A stretch of 64,000 nt of DNA from Punica granatum (GCF_007655135.1 NC_045132.1:4650001-4714000), one strand, 5' to 3'; numbered from the stretch's first letter, positions 1-12,941 are shown. Program-made: numbers and translations. The notes: generated from the sequence alone by a model not told the origin.

Positions 1-3000
1 AATGAGGTAGAGTGGGAATGTGACGTAGCTGCACCAGCACTGGGACGCCACCCTGGAATACATATGTTCAAAAGACAAGAAGTCATGCGGGTTATGGGAT
101 ATGGACTCCTTATAAACGCCATTGCTAATTTGTTTGCGCAGATTTGGTATTTATCCAGAGGAAAACTTTACGTACCCAAATGTCAACCGAGTCACCATGA
201 AGCTTTTACTATCCATGAAGCAGGAAGAGTTCCTAATTTCCCACTGAAAAATCACAATTTGCAGTCAGAATCACATGAACAACAGTTTTCCAAAAGCTCG
301 GATTCGAGAAACCATGAGCAGTCTTTAAACTTACCAGTGATCAAATGAACGTTGCCATCTCAAATGCATTCTGCAAAACACAAGTAACATAAATGTAAAT
401 ATGCAATTTGGCTGCTGGAACATTTTTGAGGATCGTTTCAGACAATGATCATATGTCTCTTCCCTTTTACGACCTGGAAAGATATGATTCGAATGAGGTG
501 CAATAGAAGCCTAGGTCGCCCGAACCAAAAGAGATCATCCCTCAGCTTAAAGAAATGCTTTCCGGTAACTGGACAAGGGTCCTTTCTCTCGACAGCTAGC
601 TTTACAACCACACGGCGGAGTTTCATACCGAGCAGCAGTATCAACTGTCACACATGCGAACGTACAGAAAAAACTCAAATCCTCCCTAAAATCTTGACAA
701 AAAAGTGATTACTGAAAAGGGTTGTTGAGGTTGAGAGGTTACAATCGCGGGAAGGAAGGAAAGCCAAAAGTAGGTCACACTTCCTGAAAAATGTCATACT
801 ATGCTCATTAGGATTTTCGAGAATGAATGAAGGAAATTGAGATGTTAGCCCATCTCCGGAGGATTTGGCACAGGCTTACCATGAAAATCTAGAATTATGC
901 AGAAAATGGCATAAATCCAGAGAGGCACACTGCAAAAGTTGTACCGTTGATTTGAGGAAAGAGAGATGACTATAACCTCGATCAGGATCTTGTAAGTTTC
1001 GAGAGTATGATACCTTATGCCAACTATATCCTTGAATTCTTCATCCATGCTCCGAAGCATATAGGAGTGGAAGTCATACGATAGAGGGAGCCCGTGAGTC
1101 TACAATTTCAAAGAAGGAGAAGTAGTCAAAGCAAGCAGTTGACATGAAAACCTTGCTAATCCTGTTCGAGGCAGCAGTTGTCCCGACTTTTGATTTTTGT
1201 GAAGATTTTCAAAGAAACAGAGCTTCTTCTTCTTGTAGATTGATGCAAAATTCATCAGCACATGAAACCGTCAGCTTTCCATTCTTGAGACTTTCTTGGA
1301 CATAGCACTAGCAATAGAGCTAGTAATCCTTTCACTTACGCTGATGAAGCCCATTCGCAGAGCCATGTAATCAACTCGGTTTATCGAACCCCAAAATTGT
1401 CGGCTGAAGCAAAGCTGCACATAAACAAATATATAACTTCAGAAGCCCGTAGAACGAAAGAAGCCTGTATGGAATGGACCATACTGCATTACTATGTCTG
1501 CAGTGCTTGAGGACTGAAGGTCCAAAGCTACCCAACATCAAGAAAATATAATGCATACAAAAAAACTGTAAAAACGATGAGATAGCTGTTATTTCGAAAT
1601 ACCAGCCAAACAAGGACTCCGCGCTGATTCCATGAATGTGAGGTATGGTGGAAGATGAAACTCGAAAATCGCACCACTTTGGTCTTGCCTGTAGAATCAG
1701 TTGAAGAACCTAAACAATCAAACAGGCAAAATAAACCTGTGGCTCGTAAGCAACAAAACCAGCACGAGTAAGATGGAAAAATTATCATTGGACATAGTAA
1801 ACTTAAGGACCTTGTTCCTCAAGCTTCGCCATTGACTTTGCCTGGTTTTCCCACATTCTCCAACTATATATCTGCTGAGACAATATAAGTACCAGTAATG
1901 AAGGGGGAAGAATTATTTCGGGACAATGAAGGGAGGATGGCAGATCAAGTGGAAGACTCAAACCTTGGTCAAGGCAAGGGCAATGGAGATGTGGCTGTAA
2001 GAGACATGGATGAAGGCGAGAACGAACATCAGTCGGTGAAGCTGCTTGAGAGTTTCATGCGATACAAGAGGTTCTTTGCCCTGATTGATTGAAGCAGCAG
2101 ATTAGTTATTCTGAACAAGGTGTATTGTTCGTTAACCTGAGGAACGAATTACTCTCATATCCAGATATTTGCTGAACTAGAGAAGGATAACTTACATTGG
2201 GACAGTCACTGGTCTTGCCGAAGATCATATGCGCCGCCTTAGAAACTGATTCATTCCAATGACTTGGAATTTGGAGGAGAACGGTTTTTTCCAGTCTGTA
2301 AAGTTGTTTTGATTCACATGGAAAGAAGCGGCTGGTCTCGAGCGAGGACTTGATGCAAATGTTAGTCAGAATTTCTATCCAGTGACCCATAAGCAGTGAC
2401 ATGACCCCAAAGACCATCAGCTCTGCTCGCAAGAAAGTCGGCGATGATTAAGAAAGATGTAGTAATGAAAAGAAAGTTCAAGAGAGAGTTTCCGATCCTA
2501 AAAGTGCATCGCTTCCCTGCCTTCTTTGATCTTCTTGAGAGCAGCAAGTAGAGATCCTCTCCTGGTATCTTCTAACCACTGCGATTCGGATGTTTAATTA
2601 TGAGATAAAATGCTGAGCCAAATGCCAGATCATTGTTGTTATCCAATTTTCACAGGACTGAACTCACTAGTTCTTTTATGCATTTCCCACGTGAAGATCG
2701 AGTGAATGGGGAAGAAATACAGGTGATATCTTTGGTTGCCTATCAAAATTAAACTGAAAATTTTCCCATCTCCAATTACTATATCTGAATGTCGCAAGAC
2801 CAGCGCCTATTAGGATCACTCAATAACCGATATCTCCCTCGGAAGATTCCAAAATGTCAACCTATCTCACCTGTTGATTAATCAACATTGTGCTACAGAA
2901 AGAGAGAGACAGGGTGATATCCTCATACCTTTCCGGCCCATTCCATAGAGCCTTCGAAGAAGAAGCTCATAACCACTATCACAGTGATAACAGCTGCCAC

Positions 3001-3045
3001 CAAATACGTCGGGGTTTCGGCAAGAGATCGTCCCTCCTCCATCAT
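1..3045 (-). CDS. MLO-like seven-transmembrane protein, partial at left edge, with an in-frame stop
   Basis: MLO proteins are plant plasma-membrane proteins with seven helices and a C-terminal calmodulin site; they act in powdery-mildew susceptibility, root thigmomorphogenesis or reproduction, depending on clade. I joined fourteen exons: 3045-2929, 2578-2521, 2422-2196, 2080-1964, 1871-1811, 1709-1603, 1414-1340, 1099-1014, 929-880, 783-743, 644-474, 370-335, 243-176 and 52-1 (continuing off the window). All phases agree. The N-terminus MMEEGRSLAETPTY is the family signature. FIFHHTSHSW, DYMALRMGFI, SYDFHSYMLRSMDEEF, FWFGRPRLLL and the cysteine-bearing WEIRNSSCFM are also recognisable. Intron 2 appears to use a GC donor (2520/2519). 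Exon 12 reads NAFEMATFI-stop-SL: a TGA (343-341) stands where the family has TGG, at codon 380. Exon 12 is 36 nt, phase 0 to 0, so skipping it keeps frame. It resembles the MLO4/MLO11 group. Family certain; functional status uncertain (pseudogene, null allele or base error). Confidence 0.9.
341..343 (-). other. Premature TGA in exon 12 of the MLO-like gene
   Basis: The minus-strand codon is TGA between ATT (Ile) and TCA (Ser). Flanking residues NAFEMATFI and SL match the MLO consensus, in which this position is tryptophan (TGG). A single G-to-A change explains it. The splice sites on both sides of the exon (TTGCAG acceptor, GTAAGT donor) are intact. Confidence 0.85.
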
Positions 3046-4407
3046 TGTTATCCGGAAAACGCACTCCTCTTGATTCAAACAATCTATATATGTATTGGAT
3101 ATTAGCAATAGAAACAATTAATGCAAAGGTTTAAGCCGGAAAACAGGCACGACGGTTCCAAGTTAACCTATTATATCTGGATTCATTTGTGCATAGAATT
3201 TACTGTTATTCTACTTCAGCCATCGGACTGGAAAGAGAATGCAAATCCATGTGTAAGCTCTTCGATATCATTTCTTTGTCCTCCAACTGAACCAAATCGC
3301 GTCATGGAAAAATGTAGATCTTAAAATGACACCTCTAACATCAAACCTGGAAACCTCTGATTCCCTAAAAATTTACACTAACATCTCTACTCAAACTGCA
3401 GCAAATTTTACTGAATCGAGATCATCAGAGAAAACAGTGTAAAACTCAACTGGGTCTTCTTACACTTTACCGAGCCTAACTCGGGCACAGGTAATTCATT
3501 CTGATCCTTGCTTCAGTTCAGGATGTCGTTCATGAGCATCGAGGAAATCGTACTGCTAGCGTCCGTTCGACGTGAGGATTTCGTTCCTTTGACATGAAGA
3601 TTCCGCGAGAGAGATTTGTCAGAGACGTCGGAAAGATGGGCTGTTCCAAGAAGGAGGCGGCTCCTAGAAGTGAGTCCATGTGTTGTGATGTCTGTGCTTA
3701 TCGGAGTAACTAATAACTGACTCTGACTTTGTATTCGCGGGAACAGAGGAAAGTCCAAAAGTCGTTATTGTGTGATTCCTCTTTCCATATGTCTTTCATT
3801 TTTAATTTCCCCTAATCGCTTGATCAACTAGTTCACTTAAATACCAGCTGTCCTAGATCCTCCATATCTCTAAAACCGTTCAACGAAACGAGCCATCAGA
3901 GGAACAGAGCGGATTCCGATAAGACACATTGCACTCAATTGGTTCAAAAACGGCAGGCGTAACCTTATTGACAAAGTTCTAATTACATCGGAATTAACGA
4001 AATAATGCATACGCATAAGGTGAAATGACAATGTACAAATAGTGCATGGTTAGAATGCTAATGACACACGGTGAATGCAGTTATCGATCGAATGTTAGTA
4101 CAAATGCCAATTGATCACATGCATGATTACCCCCAATGCCATGGTCCCCTTAGAATTTTGATTGACTGATTTGTATTGGACATTTATTGAGAAGGACTAA
4201 TGAATGAAGAACAGGACCGAGCAAAATCCTGAGGATGAGATTGGAGAAGCACTAAACGTTTGAGGACCAAATATTGACTTGTGGCGAGCTCGGGGTAAAA
4301 AAGAGAACACGTAATCATCTTTTTCGCTCTAATCATCCTCAAATTCCCCCAATTCAAAGGCTCTGCAAATCTGATTTCGTCTTCCAGTGAAAAGGATTCA
4401 AACTCCG
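3046..4407. promoter_or_regulatory. Shared intergenic region between the divergent MLO-like and methyltransferase genes
   Basis: About 1.36 kb separates the two divergent start codons, so it must hold both 5' UTRs and promoters. Open frames here (minus 3513-3758, minus 4184-4492) have no recognisable product. The second overlaps exon 1 of the methyltransferase in antisense. I could not assign a confident TATA box to either gene. Confidence 0.5.
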
Positions 4408-5222
4408 ATGGAGGCAACCGCCGAATCAGCGCTGCTGCCGTTGCCGGAGGAATTCCTCGACTTCCTCCGGGAAAACGGTCTCGACCCCTCAATCTACAGC
4501 GCCACCGAATCGGTTCCTCGCTATATAAGGTAATACTTGCTCTTCAGTGGTGCCGGCAACTGCTGACAACTGATAGCATTACCCGCCGGAAATTGAATCT
4601 GAAAATTGCCGTCGATCTGCTTCAAAAGCTTCCATCTTTGCAGATTACTGTTCTTTTACATTACATATACGAATTAATCAAAACAGAGGAAATGAATACT
4701 CTAGCCAAGTTCTAATATTCGTTACATACCCAGTGAAAGTAGCCAGATTATTAAGGAGAATAATTTAAATAATATGGAGCTGAGGGTTGCTCATCTAGCT
4801 ACGTCACCAATCCATGTCGAACTTGTGGTCGTGCGAGTTTTATGTTCTACATGTACGTTTGGCACCTATGATGATATACATTGATAGGCGCGATTGATCG
4901 CCAGCTCAATTGTGATTGCCTGTTTGGCTATTCAATGGCATCTTATTTTACTTTATTTGTTTGGTTTGCTGAAGGGTGAAACCTGGGAATGAAGCTTGTC
5001 TTCAGGAGTTGGAAGCTGAAATCAAGTCTAAACCTTTAAAAGTAGAGTGGTTACCCGAGTTTTATTCGCTGCCTAACGATGTTCAGATTGCCAATACTAG
5101 TCTGTACAAGCAAGGGCAAGTAAGGAACCTCGGACTTTGTTACCTAAGGATTTGCATTTCCATCTTCTATTAGAGGGAAAAGTTTTATTCAAGCCATAAA
5201 AATCCAGCAAAGCCGCAACTTA

Positions 5223-5266
<44 letters not shown>

Positions 5267-8200
5267 TGCATTAGAATGTTTCATATGTGTGGGAATACTG
5301 TGAATAACTGAATTCTACCCGTCAATATCCCTCAACTTTGATTGATCTATTGTTTCAAATTGTGGCCCTTCTCTTTCTTTACAAAGAACCCAATCTTCCG
5401 GATGAAGGGAACATTTTAAAAAATACAAGCCAGCAAATCGTTGTCATGTTTCCCATGTGATCGAAGAAAATGAGTATGAATCTTAGAAGATGTTTTGTAC
5501 ATCAAGCCAATTCTCTCCTCTCTTAATATGCTCTTTTGAGTTGCTCTAAATCACTTGTTTGAGTTCTTCAAACCCCACCATACATGGGAATATGCATGAG
5601 ATGTCTACATTCTTTGTCTCACCTTGGGTAGGTTGATAATTGGAATAGGAGACTATATGATGTGGAAAACTATATGATATGGTTGTTTTTGTTATAGATA
5701 TATGGTATTGATGCTGCTTCAGGAGCTGCTGTTTCTGCATTGAACATCTCAGCAGGAGATCATGTCTTGGATCTCTGTGCTGCTCCTGGTCAGTACTCTT
5801 TGAGGCATTTTACTTGATATATACCTGTATGAGACCTCTTACGTGTTCTGTTTTGCTGACTTGTTATATTCGTTTTCGTCCTATTTCCATCCTCCCTCAA
5901 TTTATATGCTCAGGTGCTAAACTCTGCATGATTTTGGACTTTCTTGGTGATTCGGGCTCTGTGACTGGTGTTGATGTATCGCAGCATCGGTTAGCAGCTT
6001 GCAGAACGCTGGTGCAGAAATATGCACTGGGAAATCGGTGCAGACTATTTGTTGCTGATGGGACAACTTTCTCTCTTGTTCCTGCCAAACATCATGATTG
6101 TATAGATAAAGCATGTAATCCACCTGAGACTCCAAGTAAATTTATTACTCTTTTTCTATAAGCTACTTGTTGAGGATCAGAACTAAAGTCTATACTGCTA
6201 TTATCTTGTCTGGTCTAGCATCATGCAGGTGAGTCTACATGTGAAGAAAAGGTTGATGTGTTTGGGGAATGGACAGCTAGAAGACCCTGGAAAGAAAGGA
6301 AAAGAGCCGCAAGACAGAGAAAGTTAGGTTCTGCAATGATTGGCTCCGTTCAACCTCCAGAAATTATTTTCTATGGGCAGAACTCTGGAGTAGTTGGGCT
6401 CTCCAAAGATGAATTATACCAGTCTGTGCAAAACAGTGATGTTTCTGACTTTGGCTATGATAAGGTTAACTGCGAACTTTTTTCCTTCTGAGATTTTGTT
6501 GTTTGAGCCTCTTGAGCATAGAAGATACTGACCCTTGGGGCTGCAATTCAGGTTCTTGTTGATGCGGAATGCACTCATGATGGTTCAGTTAGGCACATAC
6601 AGAAGTTTGAACAGTGGGGCTGGGAAACTCTTCAACAGCGTGTTATGAATGCAGAAAGAACAGATAGCTTGACCCTTCTCCAGGTAATTACTTTGATAGC
6701 CACATCATGCATGATTCATGCTTTTGCCGATGAGTGTATTTCATTTACGAATCTAAATCACTTATATTTATTCCTCTTTCTTTTCTTTTCTGATCAGTTA
6801 GTGAATATAGAAATAGTTTTGAACATCCAAAAGTGTCTTTTGGGTTTCAGTTTCATTCATTTTCATCTTGGTTTTGTCTTAGTTTGATAGGGTATCAAAT
6901 ATATTTCCCAGTACATGGACTGCTCTTGACTCCTTTAATTGGCGCAATGTGGTTGCAATTTGATCTCCACATTTTCCTGCTCCCATTAAAATTGCATTTT
7001 CATGTATGTTGCAATCATGGGAACGTGGCTTCTGTTTAACCATATGTAATTTAGAAGCCCTTCACGATAGTCTATCAAGTCTTTTCTGTGTATAAATGTC
7101 CACCCTGTGTTGCAGCTGAAGCTTTTGACCAATGGCTTTAGGCTGCTAAAAGTTGGTGGATCGCTCGTCTACAGCACCTGCAGGTACTCAGTTCTGTGTG
7201 TTAGTCGTAAGACCCTATATGGAAATTATACATGCACTCTAACTGCTTTCTCTGCTATTTTCAGTTTGACGGTTGCACAGAATGAAGACATAGTTGAGCG
7301 CTTCCTCCAAGAAAATGCTTCTGCTGGTGAGATCCGTTTATGCTAAAATTCTCGATGATTTCCTTCATGTTCGAAGCATTCTAAGGTTTGGTTGAACAAT
7401 GTGGTAAGCATTTGGTCAACATCTAAGGGAATATTTTGAAAGAATTTCCAAAAAACTGTTTGTAGTGATTAAAAATTAGTTTTAAGTTCTCGTCGGTTCT
7501 TTTTGGCATATACGTGTATATATGTTGTGTTTTCAATAGTTATAGGAGACCAACATCAGAGGCTGGGGCAATTGACTCATGTTGAAAAATTGTTCTTTTT
7601 GGCATATCCGTATATATATTGTGTTTTTTTTTTAAACGATGAAAGGATAATAACTTCTATGCAAAAAAACACCGAGAAGATGCAAATACAAGGTTAAACA
7701 ACCAAATGTACAAAAACAAAAGCAAATTTAGATATTTGTTATATCTTTTTTTTTTTTTCTAATGCTCGTATGTTTTACAAACAATTTTTGCCAGTGCTTT
7801 TCAAAATAGTTCTTCAGAAAGAAATCAGAAAGTAGTTTTCTGCTTTAACAAACAGAAAACTGTTCATCCAAAGCGCTCCTAACTGGTTTTGTTTGGATGG
7901 TTTTTGGCGACGAGGAGGAAAAGAGAGGAGAGTTGGGGAGGGAGGGAAGGAAAGGGATGATAGAACAAAAATGCTTATCATTTCGATGAATTTCCATTTA
8001 AATGAATTGTGCTATCAATATATGGAGTGATTTAGTACCGTGGTGTCACGATTATTGATTTCCTGAGTTCGCTTGAGGGTAAATGGCTACCAATGATAGC
8101 ACAAAGTCATTTGAAGTGACTGATAAAAGTATGCCATGCCTACAGTGAGGTGACAATTGATACGGAGGAATAGAAAAGATGAAATTGCATTCGCCATTTG

Positions 8201-8561
8201 TTAGGGAAATGCAATCGCCATTTGTTAGGGAATGAAATTGCCATTTTGCACACCGATCACATAATGAGATACTTTCATTGCTACCGGCAAGAGAGGTGAA
8301 CCTACGGGGTTTCTCACGAAGCATGAAGCCTTTCAAAGACGGCGTGCTCGCCACTGTGGTTGCAGCTTTTATAGTCATTTTGCATGCCTTCTAATCTCCA
8401 TTGACTGGTTCTAATGTTTTGTTTCAGTTCTACAAGAGGTCGATGCTGCCAAGAGTTGGCCCTGCAGATGCGGACGTATACCGAAAACTCTACGATTTGA
8501 TCCTTCAACGTCACAAACTAGTGGGCTTTTTGTGGCCAAGTTCACGAAATTGGCTCTGTAA
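4408..8561 (+). CDS. NOL1/NOP2/Sun family RNA (cytosine-C5) methyltransferase
   Basis: Transfers a methyl group from SAM to C5 of cytosine in RNA (tRNA or rRNA). Nine exons: 4408-4529, 4975-5119, 5698-5788, 5914-6135, 6229-6464, 6552-6683, 7116-7183, 7265-7326 and 8428-8561. All introns are GT-AG and the phases join into 403 residues ending TSGLFVAKFTKLAL. Motif I is VLDLCAAPG (112-120), with the GVDVS acidic residue D140. Motif IV is VDAECTHDGS, with C279 in the place of the product-release cysteine. Motif VI is VYSTCS, with C338 as the catalytic cysteine. Residues about 194-272 are a basic insertion absent from short bacterial homologues. No PUA domain is visible, so it is not an NSUN6 or TRM4 type by architecture; it looks like the plant group with short N-terminal extensions. 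The last intron (7327-8427) is 1.1 kb. Substrate unknown. Confidence 0.93.
5226..5262. repeat. (AT)n microsatellite in intron 2 of the methyltransferase gene
   Basis: An uninterrupted AT dinucleotide run of nearly 40 bases lies between exons 2 and 3. It is likely polymorphic in length. Confidence 0.9.
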
Positions 8562-8991
8562 CTGCCAGGCCGCAGCTAGATTCCAACGAACATTAGTGAT
8601 CCCTTCTCATACCCAACATCCGCCTCCTATCTCACAATTTTGAAGCGCTTGATCATTCAAGTCATCTTTGTGTTTGTAACATTATAAAAAAAAAAAAAAC
8701 TTTGGAGTATGTAACGGTCTTCCTCTCTTCGTTTTTTCTTGGTTTTCAAGGAGAGAAAAGGGATCTAATACTTCCTCATGTACGAGAAGTGGTTTCAACG
8801 GTTAATTTGTGTTCAGAAATGAATTTTGGTAACAGATATGGCATTTCCAATCTCTAGAGAACACAGCTCAACAAAATATCTATACTTTCAACCCTCCCAT
8901 TTCTTAATACAACTAGGCCCAGCAATTGATATATTCCTTCACAGTAGTTGGAAACCATCGCAACAAAAAGTATAAAGATCAGCCGTTTCTA
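8562..8991. other. Tail-to-tail intergenic region, 3' UTRs
   Basis: The stop codons of two convergent genes are 430 bases apart. An A-run at about 8686-8699 follows the plus-strand gene and may mark its 3' end region. No further coding sequence is seen. Confidence 0.6.
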
Positions 8992-11332
8992 TCAGATGTG
9001 AATGCTTGAACCCCGATTCTTCATTCTCCAGAGATTTTCCGTAAGAGAATCATCCCTTGAAGCCTTCTCCCTGAAACATGAATATAATGGGTAGATACAA
9101 ATGGAATGGGCAGGTGCAGAGACGGCAAATAAGAAATTATCGCTGGTGTGTTGCTTCTTGTTGACAAAAAGTTTATTTTCATCAACAATTAAAGATAGCT
9201 GCCTGAAACAAAATTGACATTTCTCAATTGTTCGATCAATAATCATTTAAGTCCCATCCCTAAGCTGCACATATCTGCAAAGAAGCCCTTCTACGTTTCT
9301 ATTTTTTCATACTATCACTTTCCGGAGTTCTTCACATGGATATCAATGCAAAAGTTCTTCCAATCATTGAAGAGATGTGAAACAGAAAGAAATCATGGCA
9401 GTTTCTCGCAAATAGATGCAGAAGACAAACAACAAAGGTTACTGCTATCAAACGCTCAGGGGAAAATTCTATGACAGAAGAGAAACACACCATACTGGTG
9501 AAAGCAATAGATTATAATAGCCGTCAAGCGTAGTTGATGAACACTTACTTTGGCTTGTCCTTCAAAGTCACGAGAGATCGTAAGACATCTGGGCTGATCT
9601 TATCCGAAAGGGCACCCTTCTCTGAGAGACTCAAGGACATATCCTTAATATAGCTTTGTAGTTTGTTGTATTCAAAGTCCAGATGTGGCTCATCTGTATA
9701 CTCAGAAATATGACAGAGGAGATCAGAGAAAATGCTAATAAAAAAACCTAGAAAACCCTAGAGGCCGTGTCAAACTGATCACCATGATGAACATCAAAAG
9801 CTTCAGCAAACATTGTAATGTCAAGTCCATTATGAAAGGATCAACCGCCACGACAAACTGGAATATATTGCAATTATTCGCATTTCAAGTCAGTTTTCAA
9901 TGCTTCACACCAAACGTGACTTAAGAGTCTTGAATATAATAAGGCAACAGCAAAATTAACACAATTTCAAAGAGTGGATAGATGCAAGCCATAACAAAAA
10001 TCCAATGCCTAACTATCAAGACATAAACTGTTTCCTCTACAAACAATGAGGGTCTAAGAAAAGCTCAAAGGTACAACCTATAGAAGTCCCATTGAGTGAC
10101 TGCAATTACAAGACATTTAAGGAATTAGTTATTCCAATGGATACAAAGATATTGCAATATAAAGGAATGACAGCACTCTACAATTTGGAACCAGTTTATA
10201 TGATTATTCCATAATCCTCCTCAACGAACATGGCCTAGGACTAACAGTTTCACCTATGTGTTAGCATAACAGCTACAAGTTATGATTTAAACATCTGAAG
10301 GAATGGAAAAAGGGGAATTTCTAGGCCAGCAACCTTCACTAAACAGAAAACATAAATTAAAAGAAAATGAGGGAAAGAAGACCTTCTTCCAAGATTTTGT
10401 GAGCAGCATGAAATGGGATCCTTGCAAAGAGATCTGTTCCTGGGAACATCATCCAAGTGTGCTCATTTGCGTCATGATTCCCACACGTCCTGCACACCTC
10501 CTGCACCAAAGGCCTAGACCCCGGCTCACCGATATCCTTCATCATCGACTCAAAAGGAGATAGAACACTAGTTTTTGTTGTCCTTGCCCGTCTTCTTAAT
10601 GCGCTTTGAGCTTGCCGGTTTCCTTCCTTTAATATACCGATTTCATGTTGCTGCATTGGAATCCATGTTAATTAAACATAAACTGTTTATGGTAGGAGCC
10701 AAGATAGGGAAAAGAAAAGAGAAACACTTGACGGTTAAATTTGTTGGAAGGTGCCCAGATCTTGGGCCAAAAGAAAAAAAAGAAAATGCATGATGTGCCT
10801 AATAACCAAGAACCCTACTCCACGATCATGACTTGCTCAATTTAGAAAACAGGGATTGCCATTGACAATGGACCAAAAGGCTAAGATTATGCACCAAGCA
10901 ACACACTGTTTGCCACAAATGCATCATCGATCTATCAATTTCGCGGTGGAACAGCATTAAGAATCCATGGGTAAAGGAAAGACTAATAACAAGTATAGGC
11001 AACTCAGTCAAACGAGCTCAACATCATGTCGCATAGAGAATCCATACAATGATCCCAGGAAACCACAAAAAGTAAAGTCTTCTATGTCTAACTGTTCGTT
11101 CACAGAAAAGGGTCAGTTTTTCTTATTTCTTGCAATAACAGCTCTTCAAATAGGATGGGGAACTAAACATTCCCAAATTCTAAGTCGTCTGCAGCAACAA
11201 AAAGAGCACAAGACTCGTATCTACAGCCATGGTTTTGTTACCTACCTGTGCCTTAGCTAAAAGTAATCTCTCGGCTTCCAGTTCATGCTCAAACAAAAGG
11301 TCTCGGTATTGCCTTTCGATCTCCTCCTCCAT
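8992..11332 (-). CDS. Conserved plant protein of unknown function (192 residues)
   Basis: I do not recognise a named family. Four coding exons join in phase on the minus strand: 11332-11246, 10650-10383, 9693-9549 and 9070-8992, giving 192 residues. The start is the first ATG (MEEEIERQYRDLLFEHELEA); an in-frame TGA lies upstream in a probable 5' UTR exon ending at 11724. Residues 1-50 are charged and probably helical. The core (about 78-118) contains VCRTCGNHD followed by EHTWMMFPGTD and FARIPFHAAH. C82, C85, H88 and H93 could in principle bind a metal, but this is inference. The C-terminal part is polar, without membrane segments or a signal peptide, ending in RGSSIHI. The core's composition and the precise splice signals argue for a real gene. 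Expected to be soluble and intracellular. Confidence 0.75.
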
Positions 11333-12115
11333 GTCTTCACTTCTGGCAGTACAAGTAAGAGGAACCATAGTAAGTATCATAGGAAGCGCGACCGCATAAA
11401 TTTCGAGAATCAAAACAGGATGAACAATACGAAACTAGGGGACCAGTTAAGAGAGTGTTTGAAAGTTTTGAAGCCGGACCCTACCGTGTTGTTACTGTCT
11501 CTCCTTCAATGTTAGCAAGAAATTGAGTAAAACAACAGACAATGAAAAAATCATATCTTTCCTCTGCAGCTCGTACATACTAATAAGACAATTCCCTTTC
11601 CCACAAAGAACTCATCGACCCGGCTCCAAAAAACTGAAAATCCCCAAACTTCATTCAAAATTGACACAGAAATCCGAGAAGGCCAAGCCAAAGAGAGACG
11701 AGTACCTAAATTGGGCGAATTACCTGTCTAGGGATTCTGGTGTAATTCAGGAAATTGGGGGCAATTTCTCGACTATCTTTGGAGTAGCAGCAGCTTGAGC
11801 TGTCAGGGAGGAATTCGAAGGTTGGGGCAACAGATGGTCGAGAAGGAGCGGGGGGCTGGAAAAGGAGCTGGTCGCGGTGGGCCTGGAGCAGTAGCTGGTG
11901 GCGGTGGAGCAGGAAGGAACAGGAGCTGGTCGGCGGTCGCTATGGAGCGGGAGGGAGCAGTACGTTGCTGTGGAGGAAGAGCAGCAACGATCGCCAGCGC
12001 CGGTCAGGGATAGTCTGACCAGAGAGTGAGGATGCCACGCGGCGAGAGATGAGAGGCTGAGAGGGTCAGGTGGGGAAAAGGAAGGGAAGCACGTTAAGGA
12101 GACACGTGCCGTCAA
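11333..12115 (-). promoter_or_regulatory. 5' leader and probable promoter of the unknown-function gene
   Basis: A minus-strand CAG/GTAATT donor at 11724 and a GCCAG acceptor at 11343 suggest a 5' UTR intron. The GC- and GGA/GCA-rich stretch 11780-12020 gives long open frames on both strands with biased composition but no recognisable domain. I treat it as leader or promoter DNA. Confidence 0.4.
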
Positions 12116-12941
12116 AGGTTTCCATGGAGGGGACTCGATTGATCCGATATCATATTAACTGAAGATTGCCAGCAGCCCTAGGAGGGGCAATAAATAGGTA
12201 TCGTTCGAAAACTTTGGCATCGATGACTGCAAAAGAATTTTCTGAAATTTGATTGAAATGGGCAGCTTAGAATCAAATTGTGCTTTCAGAGTGACACAAA
12301 TGAGAACGTCTTATTCCAATGAAGGGAAAATGTGAACGAGATCGAGGCGAAGTTTATTATCGAAGCAGCTAACCATTAGCGACTCTTTTTAGGTTAAACA
12401 TCTCGGTATCTTCAGTTAAGTTCATTATTAGCCTGTCTATTTAATGTACATCATCATTAGGCCATCCATTAGTTGTGCTTTTGTTTTTTCACTTGGTTGT
12501 ATATGTGTGGGCACCTTCTTGGTGCTTTGAAGTAATTAAGGTGCGTTTGATTTTAGAGTTAAGTGAGTTGAGTTTTGATTTTAATTGAATTGTCATAATT
12601 GTGTTATTGAATTATGAAAAAAAGTATGAAAAAGTAATGAATAGTTGAGAGAAATTAATGATTGTATTGTTGAATTGTGGAAAAAAATAATGGATAATTG
12701 AGAGAATTGAATTTTAAGCAACAAGGGAAATAGTTCGTGAAACTGGATGAATAGACATAAATTTGTGCAAGAAAACCTTATTAATATGGAGCACATGCAA
12801 TATCATTTTAGTAGGATTTTGGGCTCAAAATACATGGGACAACAAGTGTAGCTTTGAAGCTCCTTCTATTATGTAACACATGGCTTGCTAGCTATAGAAG
12901 ACATGAATGACTGCAGACAATTGAAGAAGGTATGAGTTGCT
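12116..12941. other. Intergenic, AT-rich; partial MITE-like end
   Basis: No gene seen. Around 12540-12720 the sequence begins GTGCGTTTGATTTTAGAG and repeats AATTGA/TTGAAT motifs. This resembles the end of the MITE at 13535-13727, but I found no second end. Confidence 0.4.

Noticed and set aside
1371..1613. Minus-strand frame SFGPSVLKHCRHSNAVWSI as an MLO exon
   Set aside because: It resembles the expected QFGSSV pattern superficially, but the better exon (LCFSRQFWGSINRVDYMALR) lies at 1414-1340 with good splice sites and the right phase.
4184..4492. Minus-strand frame overlapping the methyltransferase start
   Set aside because: Antisense shadow of exon 1; no recognisable protein.
11747..12115. 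122-codon minus-strand frame and overlapping plus-strand frame in GC-rich DNA
   Set aside because: Ser/Pro/Leu or Gly/Ala/Arg bias from simple GGA/GCA-rich sequence, no domain, and the stretch sits where the leader of the neighbouring gene is expected.
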